64,000 bases of DNA from Bradyrhizobium nanningense (GTDB lineage: Bacteria; Pseudomonadota; Alphaproteobacteria; Rhizobiales; Xanthobacteraceae), in NCBI RefSeq assembly GCF_004114535.1, contig NZ_LBJC01000024.1, positions 62,001 through 126,000 on the forward strand, read 5' to 3'. A program made the translations under genes and the position numbers. Each line of letters begins with the position of its first letter. Position 1 is the stretch's first letter. Of the stretch, positions 35,296 through 43,618 are shown one piece after another. Under the pieces are notes generated by a model. It worked only from the letters and a program-made list of their open reading frames with translations, had not been told where the DNA came from and searched no databases.

Positions 35296-36009
35296 TCAAA
35301 TCCCCAGATACTTGTGCTGCAGATCCGGCTCGGCCATCAGCTCGTCGGAGCTGCCGCTCCACACCGTCTTGCCGCGCTCGATGATGTAATGGCGATCGCA
35401 GATGCGGGCGAGATGGTCGACGTTCTTGTCGACGACCAGGATCGACTGCCCCCGGCTCTTGAGCAGCGACAGACAGTGCCAGATTTCTTCGCGGATCAGC
35501 GGCGCGAGGCCCTCGGTCGCTTCGTCCAGAATCAGCAGCTTCGGATTGGTCATCAGCGCACGACCGATCGCGAGCATCTGCTGCTCGCCGCCGGAGAGCT
35601 GGTTGCCCATATTGGCCGCGCGTTCGGCGAGACGCGGGAACAGCACGTAGATCGCCGCCAGCGTCCAGGGATTGGGGCTGCCGAAGCGATCGGCGGCGGC
35701 CGCGACCAGGTTTTCGCGCACGGTCAGGTTCGGAAAGATCTGGCGTCCCTCGGGAACGAGACCGACGCCGAGTTTTGCAATTCTGTAGGACGGCAGCTGC
35801 CTGACCTCGGCGCCGGCAAAACGGATCGCGCCTGCGCGGGCCGGCGTCAGGCCCATGATCGAGCGGATCGTGGTGGTCTTGCCCATGCCGTTGCGGCCCA
35901 TCAGCGAGACCATCTCGCCCGGCTTGATCGACAGCGACAGGCCGAACAGCACCTGGGAGAGGCCGTAGCAGGTCTCGATGCCGTCGACGTCGAGCAGCGT
36001 GTCAGCCAT
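35296..36009 (-). CDS. branched-chain-type ABC transporter ATP-binding protein (LivF-like)
   Basis: The 237-aa ATPase has Walker A MGRNGMGKTTTIRS, signature QLSGGEQQMLAIGRAL, Walker B PKLLILDEATEGLAP and GQSILVVDKNVDHL as the switch region. The switch position is occupied by Asn-Val-Asp rather than the usual histidine-containing stretch (QNV/ THN types), as commonly seen in LivF proteins. It is the last gene of a four-gene transporter unit whose parts overlap by 4-8 bases. No substrate-binding protein is encoded with it. Confidence 0.9.
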   Translation of the reverse strand: MADTLLDVDGIETCYGLSQVLFGLSLSIKPGEMVSLMGRNGMGKTTTIRSIMGLTPARAGAIRFAGAEVRQLPSYRIAKLGVGLVPEGRQIFPNLTVRENLVAAAADRFGSPNPWTLAAIYVLFPRLAERAANMGNQLSGGEQQMLAIGRALMTNPKLLILDEATEGLAPLIREEIWHCLSLLKSRGQSILVVDKNVDHLARICDRHYIIERGKTVWSGSSDELMAEPDLQHKYLGI

Positions 36010-36769
36010 GATGCGTCACCACATGCTGGTCGCCGAGATAGGCGCGCTTGACGTCCTCGTTGGCCCGGATTGCGGCGGGATCGCCGGAGGCGATGACGCG
36101 GCCATAGACCAGCACCGAGATGCGGTCGGCGAGCGCGAACACCGCCGGCATGTCGTGCTCGACCAGCACGATCGAGACCTCTTTCCGCAGCTCCTGGAGC
36201 AGCTTCACCATGCCCTGGGATTCGGTGACGCCGAGGCCGGCCATGGGCTCGTCGAGCAGCAGCAGTTTCGGCTTGCTGGCGAGCGCGACCGCAAGCTCGA
36301 TCTGGCGCCGCTCGCCATGGCTCAGCTTCGACACCAGCACATCGGCGCGATGGGCGAGACCGACGCGGTCGAGCGCGGCATGCGCGGCATCGCGCAAGGG
36401 TCGCTCTTTGCGCGCATTGGCGAAGAAGCGGAACGAGGTGCCGGCATGCGCCTGCGCCGCCAGCGCGACGTTGTCCGCAGCGGTGAAATCGAGCAGCAGC
36501 GAGGTGATCTGGAACGAACGCGCGAGACCGAGCGCACAGCGGCGATAGGCCGGTAAGTATGTGATGTCGCGCCCCGCCAGCGAGACGCTGCCGGAATGCG
36601 GCGCGAGATGCCCGGTGAGCTGGCTGATCAGCGTGGTCTTGCCGGCACCGTTCGGGCCGATGATGGCGTGCAGCTCGCCGGCCGCGACGTCGAGCGAGAC
36701 ATTGTCGGTGGCGATGATGCCGCCGAAGCGGCGCACCAGCTTTTCGACGCGAAGCAGAGGTTCAGCCAC
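36002..36769 (-). CDS. branched-chain-type ABC transporter ATP-binding protein (LivG-like)
   Basis: The 255-aa ATPase has Walker A IGPNGAGKTTLISQ, signature KLSHGERRQIELAVAL, Walker B PKLLLLDEPMAGLG and switch VSIVLVEHDMPAVF. The LivG-specific insertion and C-terminal tail (ANEDVKRAYLG) are present. It overlaps the livF-like gene by eight bases and the livM-like permease by eight bases, showing strict coupling. Confidence 0.9.
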   Translation of the reverse strand: MAEPLLRVEKLVRRFGGIIATDNVSLDVAAGELHAIIGPNGAGKTTLISQLTGHLAPHSGSVSLAGRDITYLPAYRRCALGLARSFQITSLLLDFTAADNVALAAQAHAGTSFRFFANARKERPLRDAAHAALDRVGLAHRADVLVSKLSHGERRQIELAVALASKPKLLLLDEPMAGLGVTESQGMVKLLQELRKEVSIVLVEHDMPAVFALADRISVLVYGRVIASGDPAAIRANEDVKRAYLGDQHVVTHHG

Positions 36770-37706
36770 GGCCGACCCTCCCGAGCATGCCCATGATGCC
36801 GCCGCGCCCGAACAGCACGATCAGCAGCAGCAGCGGGCCCATGATCAGCGCCCAATATTCGGTGATCTGCGACAGGAATTCTTCCAGCAGAAGATACACC
36901 ACCGCGCCCATGATCGGGCCGAACAGCGTGCCCATGCCCCCTAAGATCACCATCACCATGAGGTCGCCGGAGCGGGTCCAGTACATCACCGCCGGGCTGA
37001 CGAAGTCGGTGTTGTTGGCGAGCAGCGCGCCGGCAAGGCCGCACATGGTGCCTGAGATGACGAAGCAGACCAGTTGGTAGCGCTTGGCGGGAAAGCCGAT
37101 CGCCTGCATGCGCTGCTCGTTGGAGCGCAGCCCCTGCACGACGAGGCCGAAGCGCGAATTGACGATGCGCCAGATCAGGAAGATCACGCCGAGCAGGCAG
37201 GCAAGGCAGAGATAATAGAACTGCGTGCGGTTCGAGAGGTTGATCAGCCCGGAGAAGTCGCTGCGCTTGTAGACGGTGAGGCCGTCGTCGCCGCCGTAAC
37301 GCGCAAGGCCCGAGGCGACGTAGTAGGCCATCTGGGCGAAGGCGAGCGTGATCATGATGAAATAGACGCCGCGGGTGCGAAGTGAGAGCGCGCCGATCAC
37401 CAGCGCGTAGATCGCGGAGGCCGCGAGCGCGACCGGAAACTGGATGAAGCCGGAGCCGACGCCTTCCTGCGCCAGCATGCCGACGGCATAGCCGCCGATG
37501 CCGAGATAGGCGGCATGGCCGAAGCTCATCATGCCGCCAAAGCCCATGATGAGGTTGAGGCTCGCCGCCGCCAGCGCCAGGATGATGATGCGGGTGAACA
37601 GCGTCAGGATGAAGACGTTGCCGGACGCTTGCGAATAGAGCGGCAGCAGCACGAGGCCCGCCAGCATCAGGGCCGTGACGGCCTTGCTCACAGTCAAATT
37701 CTTCAT
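36762..37706 (-). CDS. branched-chain-type ABC transporter permease (LivM-like)
   Basis: The 314-aa integral membrane protein has about nine hydrophobic helices and the LivM blocks ASLNLIMGFGGMMSFGHAAY and RFGLVVQGLRSNEQRMQAIG (EAA-like loop). The start at 37706 (MKNLTVSK) overlaps the stop of the livH-like gene as ATGA; the open frame extends well beyond this but is not coding there. Confidence 0.9.
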   Translation of the reverse strand: MKNLTVSKAVTALMLAGLVLLPLYSQASGNVFILTLFTRIIILALAAASLNLIMGFGGMMSFGHAAYLGIGGYAVGMLAQEGVGSGFIQFPVALAASAIYALVIGALSLRTRGVYFIMITLAFAQMAYYVASGLARYGGDDGLTVYKRSDFSGLINLSNRTQFYYLCLACLLGVIFLIWRIVNSRFGLVVQGLRSNEQRMQAIGFPAKRYQLVCFVISGTMCGLAGALLANNTDFVSPAVMYWTRSGDLMVMVILGGMGTLFGPIMGAVVYLLLEEFLSQITEYWALIMGPLLLLIVLFGRGGIMGMLGRVGRG

Positions 37707-38620
37707 CGACGGTTGGCCGGAAACAGCCCCTCCGGCCGCACCACCAGCACGATCGCCATCAACAGGTAGATCAGCATGGAGGACAGCGCGGGCGCGGCGG
37801 TGGAGGCGGCGGCGCCGCTCAAGACCTGCCGGAGCAGATTGGGCAGAAAGGCGCGGCCGAGCGTGTCGATCATGCCGACGAAGATCGCGGCGAGGAACGC
37901 GCCGCGGATCGAGCCGATGCCGCCGATCACGATGATGACGAAAGCGAGGATCAGGATGTTCTCGCCCATGCCGATCTGCACGGTGAGGATCGGCGCCTGC
38001 ATCAGCCCGGCCAAGCCTGCGAGCGCCGCACCTAAGCCGAACACCAGCGTGTAGAGCAGCTTGATGTTGATGCCGAGCGCGCCGATCATCTCGCGGTTGG
38101 AGGCCCCTGCCCGGATCAGCATGCCGATGCGGGTTCGCATCACGCCGAGATAGAGCAGGAGCGCCACCAACAGCGCCACGATGATGATGGCGAGGCGATA
38201 GGCGGGATAGTGAATGCCGGGCAGGATCGGCACCGGCACGGTGAGCCAGGCCGGCAGCGGCAACGCGAGGCCGGCGGGGCCCCAGATCAGCCGCACGGCT
38301 TCGTTGAAGAACAGGATCAGGCCGAAGGTCGCGAGCACGTGGTCGAGATGGTCGCGGCCATAGAGATGCCGCAGCGCACTCATCTCGAGCACGATGCCGA
38401 GCACCAGCGTCGCGCCGAGCGCCATCAGCGCACCGAGCAGGAAGCTGCCGGTCCACGCCGCGAAGGTCGCGGCGAAATAGGCGCCCATCATGTAGAGCGA
38501 GCCGTGCGCGAGGTTGACGAGATCCATGATCCCGAACACCAGCGTCAGACCGGCGGCGAGCAGGAACAGCAGCAGGCCGAACTGCAATCCGTTCAAGAAC
38601 TGTTCGACGACGAGCAGCAT
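37703..38620 (-). CDS. branched-chain-type ABC transporter permease (LivH-like)
   Basis: The 305-aa integral membrane protein shows LivH blocks: GLTLVFGIMDLVNLAHGSLY near the N-terminus and MRTRIGMLIRAGASNREMIG (EAA loop). The ATG at 38620 is preferred over a TTG directly before it. It is the first gene of the unit. Upstream there is no binding-protein gene, only repeats, so specificity must come from a protein encoded elsewhere. Confidence 0.9.
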   Translation of the reverse strand: MLLVVEQFLNGLQFGLLLFLLAAGLTLVFGIMDLVNLAHGSLYMMGAYFAATFAAWTGSFLLGALMALGATLVLGIVLEMSALRHLYGRDHLDHVLATFGLILFFNEAVRLIWGPAGLALPLPAWLTVPVPILPGIHYPAYRLAIIIVALLVALLLYLGVMRTRIGMLIRAGASNREMIGALGINIKLLYTLVFGLGAALAGLAGLMQAPILTVQIGMGENILILAFVIIVIGGIGSIRGAFLAAIFVGMIDTLGRAFLPNLLRQVLSGAAASTAAPALSSMLIYLLMAIVLVVRPEGLFPANRR

Positions 38621-38623
38621 CAA

Positions 38624-39149
38624 GACTCTTTCAGGCGCACGCAGCGTCGCGCCGATGTTCGAACGATGTCGCCATCAGTGAAAGAGCTCCCCCTGCCTCT
38701 TCAAGGCCGAAAAATGGGTAATGGCAGTATCGTTCCGAGGCAAGAGCGATTCGACACCAAACATGCACTTTGTTGCATCCCGGCGCGCCGCAAAATCCGC
38801 CCGGCCAGAACCAAAACGCCTTGCCAAAGCGCTTGCAAGAAAGCTGCCGTGCAGGCTGGGGCAACCTGCCGCAGGACGTCATGCCCGGGCTTGTCCCGCC
38901 TGCGCGGCCGAAGCCGCTTCTGCGAGGCGAAGGCCCGGGCATCCACGTTCTTCGTGCCATGTGGCTGGACGTGGATGGCCGGGACATAGGCGAGCGAAAG
39001 CGACACCGTCCTTCGGACGGCTATGCCCGGCCATGACGCCGTGGAGCCTTTAGCGGCCAATCTCTTGGGTCCACATGCAATCATCCTCCCCTCGGCTTGT
39101 TGTCCGAGGAGAGGATGCGGACTTCGTCGAAATGTAAAGGCGGATGCGT
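38624..39149. other. 526-bp gap without a supported gene
   Basis: The gap holds the promoter of the leftward transporter, a long palindromic repeat (38878-39037) and short open frames with repeat-derived sequence. I see no remnant of a substrate-binding-protein gene. Confidence 0.55.
38878..39037. repeat. palindromic intergenic repeat (GTCATGCCCGGGCTTG family), copy 2, expanded
   Basis: Arms GTCATGCCCGGGCTTGTCC and GCCCGGCCATGAC with the inner GGGCATCCACGTTCTT and ACGTGGATGGCC. Compared with the copy at 26674-26757, both arms carry insertions (CGCCTGCGCGGCCGAAGCCG and the hairpin CCGTCCTTCGGACGG). Confidence 0.65.
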
Positions 39150-39368
39150 CTAGTGCGACGTCATCTGCTGGGGAAGGTCATCCGGTTCGGCGAGCACGCT
39201 GTTGGCCGTCGAGGCCTCCAGCGCCGCCATCCGGAACAGATAGGCGAGCGTCGCCAATCCGGTGTCCTCCGCCATCTGCGCCAGCTCGAGCGCCATGTCG
39301 GACATGTAGCCGAGAGTTTCGTCCCTGGTCTGCGCCATGATCTGGCTGTCCCGCATCATGTTCGACAT
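39150..39368 (-). CDS. small protein coupled to the AHL synthase gene, unknown function
   Basis: The 72-aa protein MSNMMRDSQIMAQTRDETLG... is predicted helical, rich in Met and Ala, without a membrane segment or known domain. Its ATG at 39368 lies one base after the stop of the luxI-type gene, with AAAGAG eight bases upstream inside that gene, so translation is coupled. A longer version from 39416 would overlap the synthase gene by 47 bases and is less likely. Its position implies expression under quorum control; no function can be given. Confidence 0.7.
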   Translation of the reverse strand: MSNMMRDSQIMAQTRDETLGYMSDMALELAQMAEDTGLATLAYLFRMAALEASTANSVLAEPDDLPQQMTSH

Positions 39369-39369
39369 C

Positions 39370-40029
39370 TCAGGCACTCTTTCGTTGCGCGGCGGCCGTG
39401 CCGCAAAGGTTGGCACGGGCGATACAGTCGATCAGCGGACCGTCCTGCTGGACCACGTTCGTCATCCCGATACGGTCACGCACGACATCGAGCGACTCCT
39501 GACGGACCTCGATCGTTGCCGCCATGGTCCAGGAATTTTCCACCAGGGCGGGCAGTCCCAGCGGCGTGACGACGAAACCGATGTCGTGGAACCGCGGCAA
39601 CCACCAGGTCTCCATGACGAGACAAAGTCGCTCGATGCCTTGCTCGAGGCAGAACTCCTGCGCGGCCGCCATCAATTGCAGATTGAATGCGCCGTCGCGG
39701 CGCTCGCGCGAGACGAAGAAGCGCGACCATTCCCAGACCAGCGGATCCGACGGACAACCGCGCACCGCCGCGAGGTGCGGGAACACTTCGCTCATCATCG
39801 TCGGCTTGGTGGTCGGATACAGGCGGGAGCCGCCGAGCACCCGGCGGTTTTCCAGTGCCAGCAGGTAGATCGCGTCGTCATTGTCGTAGGTATCGATCTC
39901 GCGTCCATCAGGCTTGCGCAACGCCTCCCATTTCCGCTCCTCGACAAAGATCTCGTGGCGGACCCGGAAATGCTGTTCGAGGACGTCCTCGTAGAGGTGC
40001 CGATTGACGGCAGAAATCACGTGAATCAT
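39370..40029 (-). CDS. bjaI: acyl-homoserine-lactone synthase (LuxI family, BjaI-like)
   Basis: The 219-aa protein conserves every LuxI-family invariant: Arg24, Phe28 and Trp34 (FRVRHEIFVEERKW), Asp46, Asp49, Arg69, Phe83, Glu100 and Arg103 (WEWSRFF). It makes an N-acyl-homoserine lactone from S-adenosylmethionine and an acyl donor. From memory the N-terminus MIHVISAVNRHLYEDVLEQH is very close to Bradyrhizobium BjaI, which uses isovaleryl-CoA instead of acyl-ACP. The ATG at 40029 is chosen for its GGGGGAG site and family N-terminus; upstream ATGs at 40041 and 40050 are poorer. It lies downstream of a luxR gene with a lux-box-like palindrome between. Confidence 0.93.
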   Translation of the reverse strand: MIHVISAVNRHLYEDVLEQHFRVRHEIFVEERKWEALRKPDGREIDTYDNDDAIYLLALENRRVLGGSRLYPTTKPTMMSEVFPHLAAVRGCPSDPLVWEWSRFFVSRERRDGAFNLQLMAAAQEFCLEQGIERLCLVMETWWLPRFHDIGFVVTPLGLPALVENSWTMAATIEVRQESLDVVRDRIGMTNVVQQDGPLIDCIARANLCGTAAAQRKSA

Positions 40030-40084
40030 GAACTCCCCCATGGCTCGCAATACAGGGAAGCCTCAGCGAAAACGGCCGAGCCGA

Positions 40085-40106
40085 CTATTGGGAAATTTCC
40101 CAGTAG
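40085..40106. promoter_or_regulatory. lux-box-like 22-bp palindrome between luxR and luxI genes
   Basis: The halves CTATTGGGAAA and TTTCCCAGTAG are reverse complements except at one pair. It ends 56 bp before the luxI-type start codon and lies just beyond the luxR stop. The length and location match sites bound by AHL-responsive LuxR regulators, giving positive feedback on the synthase. Confidence 0.85.
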
Positions 40107-40115
40107 GCGAATATT

Positions 40116-40853
40116 TCAGAGATTGATGATTCTGTGGCGGATCGCGATCGCGACCGCATGCGTCCGGTTGACGGCACCGAGCTTGCGCGCGGCAGTTGCA
40201 AGATGCTCTTCTGCGGTGCGTTGCGTGATGTGCAGGATCTCGCCGATCTCCCAGGCGGACTTGCCTTGCGAAGCCCAGGCCAGCACCTCGCGCTCGCGGG
40301 GGGTGAGGCGCATCGACGGATGCGGCGCCGGATCGAGCAGACGGCGGATGTGATCGAAGCCGTACATCCCGATCAGGTGCAGCGCCGGCTTGCTGCGTGC
40401 ATTGAGATCGAGGTGGACGCCGCCGAGCGAGACGCCGGCCTCGTAGCCGGTCAAGCCGTGGATCGGCACGACGAAACCGCGCGACATGCGGAAATCGGCA
40501 GCGCGCCGCATCACCTCCACCGCACCCGGCTCCAGTTCCGGATCGTACGGCGCTTCAGACCACTCGAATGGGTTCACCGTCTGCCGGCATTTGCGGATCA
40601 CGGGATCGACGCGGTCGTAGCTCTTTTGGGTATAGAGGCTGAACCACTCCGCCGGCCATTTCTTGGCGAGCACCATCTGGGAAAAGCGCTGCTCGGGATT
40701 CGGCAAGCCCGTCACGATGATATGTTCGAAGCCATACCGGCCGAACGCGGTTGCAAGCGCGTCCATGGCGTCCGGAACCTTGGTATAGGCTCCGAGCCCT
40801 TCGATGAAGTCGAGCGCCTCGCGGCCATAATCAACGCCATCAACGGCGGACAT
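40116..40853 (-). CDS. bjaR: LuxR family AHL-responsive transcriptional regulator (BjaR-like)
   Basis: The 245-aa protein has an autoinducer-binding domain with the conserved Trp, Tyr, Asp, Pro and Trp of the ligand pocket (AEWFSLYTQKSYDRVDPVIR then FEW) and a C-terminal LuxR-type HTH (LTPREREVLAWASQGKSAWE, then TQRTAEEHLATAARKLG). The start MSAVDGVDYG at 40853 gives family length; open frame upstream has no ribosome site. It is on the same strand as and just before the AHL synthase, as in bjaR-bjaI of Bradyrhizobium. Confidence 0.93.
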   Translation of the reverse strand: MSAVDGVDYGREALDFIEGLGAYTKVPDAMDALATAFGRYGFEHIIVTGLPNPEQRFSQMVLAKKWPAEWFSLYTQKSYDRVDPVIRKCRQTVNPFEWSEAPYDPELEPGAVEVMRRAADFRMSRGFVVPIHGLTGYEAGVSLGGVHLDLNARSKPALHLIGMYGFDHIRRLLDPAPHPSMRLTPREREVLAWASQGKSAWEIGEILHITQRTAEEHLATAARKLGAVNRTHAVAIAIRHRIINL

Positions 40854-41023
40854 CAGTGCGTTTCCTGACCTTCGCTCTCGCATATAGCACGTATTTGGGG
40901 ACTGCCTCAATTCGCTGCTTCCCGTAGTTTGCCGGTGTTCCCGTCTGCTTCGAAGATTTAAACTACTTGTGGCAGAATTGGTGTCACGATACACCTGAAC
41001 GCGTCCGAAGCGGGAAAACCACG

Positions 41024-41200
41024 ATGGAAGACGAGGACATCGCCCTCAACAGCGTGCTCGGCCTGGAATTGAATCGCGTGTTTTTCGCCGTCCGCGAAAC
41101 GGCAAACAAGCAGAAGATCATCGAGTTCGCGCGCGAGGTGCTGCAAAGCGAGCGTGCGGAGCTGGCCGACAACATCTCGCCCGAGGGACCGGCGAGCTAG
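41024..41200 (+). CDS. small hypothetical protein divergent from luxR-type gene
   Basis: The 58-aa frame MEDEDIALNSVLGLELNRVF... is acidic and predicted mostly helical. No domain is recognised. The ATG at 41024 is preceded by GGGAAAACC, a weak ribosome site. It is divergent from the luxR-type gene across 170 bp that contain the inverted repeat GGTGTCACGATACACC (40979-40994). A real but unknown small gene is more likely than not given its normal amino-acid make-up. Confidence 0.5.
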   Translation: MEDEDIALNSVLGLELNRVFFAVRETANKQKIIEFAREVLQSERAELADNISPEGPAS

Positions 41201-41349
41201 AGCGCAGTTGCGGTCAACGACAATGCGACAGACCGCGCGCCGACACCGCTCTTCCATTGCCACGCGCTGATTTTTGTCGAAACAATCTGACGGCGAAGTT
41301 CATCTTCCTTCTCCCCTTGTGGCAACGTTGACGAACCCAGGCGCTCGCG

Positions 41350-41487
41350 TGCCCCGGACGCAGCGCAGCGTCTCTTCGACGAGGCGCTGCAGAGCCGGGG
41401 CCCGGCCATCCGCAACTTCCTCTCTGGCGTTCTGGGTCCCGGCTCTGCGCCGCAACGCCAAGGGCGTTGCAGCGCGTCCGAGACACG
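41350..41487. repeat. palindromic intergenic repeat (TGTCCCGGACGC family), copy 3
   Basis: Arms GTGCCCCGGACGCAGCGC and GCAGCGCGTCCGAGACACG; inner GCAGAGCCGGGGCCC and GGGTCCCGGCTCTGCGC. It fills most of the 386-bp gap before the LysR gene, in which I see nothing else. Confidence 0.72.
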
Positions 41488-41586
41488 AGCGCGGCCCGCT
41501 CTCCACATCGACGCACTTGCCGCTGGATGACACCACGGCTCTCGTGAGATGATCGGCGCCACGATCGTCTTTCGGGTGCCAAGAGC

Positions 41587-42525
41587 ATGATGACGCTGCG
41601 TCAGGTTGAAGTGATCCGTGCCGTGATGGTGACGGGCACCATTGGCGGCGCGGCGAAGCTGCTCAACGTCTCGGCGCCGGGGATCAGCCGTCTCGTCAAA
41701 TACACCGAGCGCTCGCTCGGCATCCGCTTCTTCCAGCGCCAGAACGGGCGCTACTTCCCGACGCCCGAAGCCGAAAACATCTTCGAGCAGATCAACGGCG
41801 TCTACAAGAAGGTCGATGATCTCTCCGAGATCATCTCAAAGATCGGCCGTGGCGGGTTGTCCGAACTGCGGATCGGCTCGGTGCCGAGCATCTCGCAGGT
41901 GATGGTGCCCCGCGCGATCGAGCGCGTCCGGCGCCGCTATCCCGATCTCGGCATCGACATCAACATCCTCAAGCTCGAGGAGGCCATCGACTACCTGATG
42001 CTCGGCCGCGGCGAGTGCGTCGCGATGAGCTACCGGCTGGAGCATTCCGCGCTCGACTTCATGCCGCTCGCCTCGGGCGAGCTGTACTGCATCGTGCCGC
42101 CGGGCCACGAGCTGGCCGGCCGCAAGCAGGTCTCGGCCGCCGAGATGACCCGCTATCCGCTGATCGGCATCGATCCCAACGATCCCTACGGCCGGATCAT
42201 GGCCGAGATCTTCGCGCGTAACCGGCTCGACTACAACATCACCATCCGCGCGCGCTTCGGCACCACGGTCTGCGCGCTGGTGAAGGCGGGGCTCGGCATC
42301 GCCATCATCGACCAATTCACCGTGGCCCATGGCGGCTATCCCGGGATCGAGCTCCTGAAGATCGCCGAGCCGACGCGGTTCGACACCTACATCGCGGTCA
42401 AGCGCGGCGCGCCGCTGTCGCTCCATGCCGAGTATTTCATCGCGTCGCTGCGCGCCGAGATGCGCGCGGTCGAGCCGTCCCGCGGCAACGGCAGAGCCGC
42501 GCCGGTGCGGGGGCGGAAGAAATAA
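41587..42525 (+). CDS. LysR family transcriptional regulator
   Basis: The 312-aa protein has an N-terminal winged HTH (LRQVEVIRAVMVTGTIGGAA, then LNVSAPGISRLVKYTERSLG) and a type-2 periplasmic-binding-fold effector domain (ELRIGSVPSISQVMVPRAIE, and GLGIAIIDQFTVAHGG). It precedes, in the same direction, a probable quinate/shikimate catabolic operon, and is its likely activator. The 156-bp gap to the dehydrogenase gene would hold the operator. An effector of the pathway such as shikimate or protocatechuate is inference. Confidence 0.9.
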   Translation: MMTLRQVEVIRAVMVTGTIGGAAKLLNVSAPGISRLVKYTERSLGIRFFQRQNGRYFPTPEAENIFEQINGVYKKVDDLSEIISKIGRGGLSELRIGSVPSISQVMVPRAIERVRRRYPDLGIDINILKLEEAIDYLMLGRGECVAMSYRLEHSALDFMPLASGELYCIVPPGHELAGRKQVSAAEMTRYPLIGIDPNDPYGRIMAEIFARNRLDYNITIRARFGTTVCALVKAGLGIAIIDQFTVAHGGYPGIELLKIAEPTRFDTYIAVKRGAPLSLHAEYFIASLRAEMRAVEPSRGNGRAAPVRGRKK

Positions 42526-42681
42526 CATGATGTTAGGTTTGCCGGATAAAAGGGTAATTGTGTTAGGCGGGAGAAAGGCTATCGTCGGACCTGGAAGCCC
42601 TGTTGCAAGCCCCCTTGGAATTGCGCGGGTTTCCCCGCTAATGACCGGGACCGAACGCTCCCTTTGAGGCGATAGCGAACC

Positions 42682-43560
42682 ATGTCCACGCGCGGATACG
42701 CCGCCAGCAAGAAGCTCCTCACCGGCCTGATCGGTGCGCCGATCGCGCATTCCGCGTCCCCTGCCATGCATGAACGTGCCGCCGAGGCGCTCGGCCTGCG
42801 CGGCCATTATCAGCTGATCGAAGTTGCCGGCGCCGATGCGACCGGGCTCAGCATGATGCTGGAAGGCGTGCGGCGGCTCGGCTTTGCCGGCGTTAACGTC
42901 ACCTACCCCTACAAGGAAGCGGTGGTCCCGCTGCTCGACGCGTTGGCGCCCGGCGCGGCCGCGATGGGCGCGGTCAACACCGTCGTGGTCAAGGAGGGCC
43001 GCCTGACCGGCCACAACACCGACACCACGGGCTTTGCGCGCGCGGTCGCGCCGCTGCTGGCGCCGGCGGGCAACGCCGTTGCGGTGATCGGCGCCGGCGG
43101 CGTCGGCAAGGCGATCGCCTTTGCGCTGGCGAGCTTGAACGTTTCCGACATCCGCATCTTCGACAGCGAGCCGGCGCGCGCCGCGACGCTCGTCTCCCTG
43201 CTGGCGCCGCGAGGCGGCGCAAGGATCGCTGCAAGCGTCGAGGACGCGCTCCACGGCGCAACCGGTCTCGTCAACGGCACCCCGGTCGGCATGCTGCCGA
43301 GCCGGGGCATGCCGGTGGCGGCCGCGCTGCTGCATGAAAAGCTGTGGGTGGCGGATGCCGTCTACTCGCCGCTGATCACGCCGCTGCTGGCGGCCGCCGA
43401 AGCCAAGGGCGCGAAGATCATGACCGGGCGGGAGCTCGCGATCTATCAGGCGGCCGACGCTTTCGAACTGTTCACGGGCCTTGCCCCATCGACCGAGGTC
43501 ATGGGAGAGGCATTTGACGAGGTGATGGCGGCACGAAGCTCAGCCTATCACGCAGCGTAA
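42682..43560 (+). CDS. shikimate/quinate dehydrogenase (AroE family)
   Basis: The 292-aa protein has the AroE substrate domain GAPIAHSASPAMHERAAEAL with the serine pair that binds shikimate, GVNVTYPYKEAVVPLLD with the catalytic lysine, the Rossmann motif VIGAGGVGKAIAFAL, and NGTPVGMLPSRGMPV. The NVTYPYK form, the longer chain and the operon context favour a catabolic quinate/shikimate dehydrogenase over the biosynthetic AroE. It oxidises quinate or shikimate to the 3-dehydro compound with NAD(P). It is first in the operon leading to dehydroshikimate dehydratase. Confidence 0.85.
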   Translation: MSTRGYAASKKLLTGLIGAPIAHSASPAMHERAAEALGLRGHYQLIEVAGADATGLSMMLEGVRRLGFAGVNVTYPYKEAVVPLLDALAPGAAAMGAVNTVVVKEGRLTGHNTDTTGFARAVAPLLAPAGNAVAVIGAGGVGKAIAFALASLNVSDIRIFDSEPARAATLVSLLAPRGGARIAASVEDALHGATGLVNGTPVGMLPSRGMPVAAALLHEKLWVADAVYSPLITPLLAAAEAKGAKIMTGRELAIYQAADAFELFTGLAPSTEVMGEAFDEVMAARSSAYHAA

Positions 43561-43618
43561 CTGAAGCGGCCGGGCACAAGGCCGCGGACAATCTCGACGA
43601 AAAATGGGAGGAGACATC

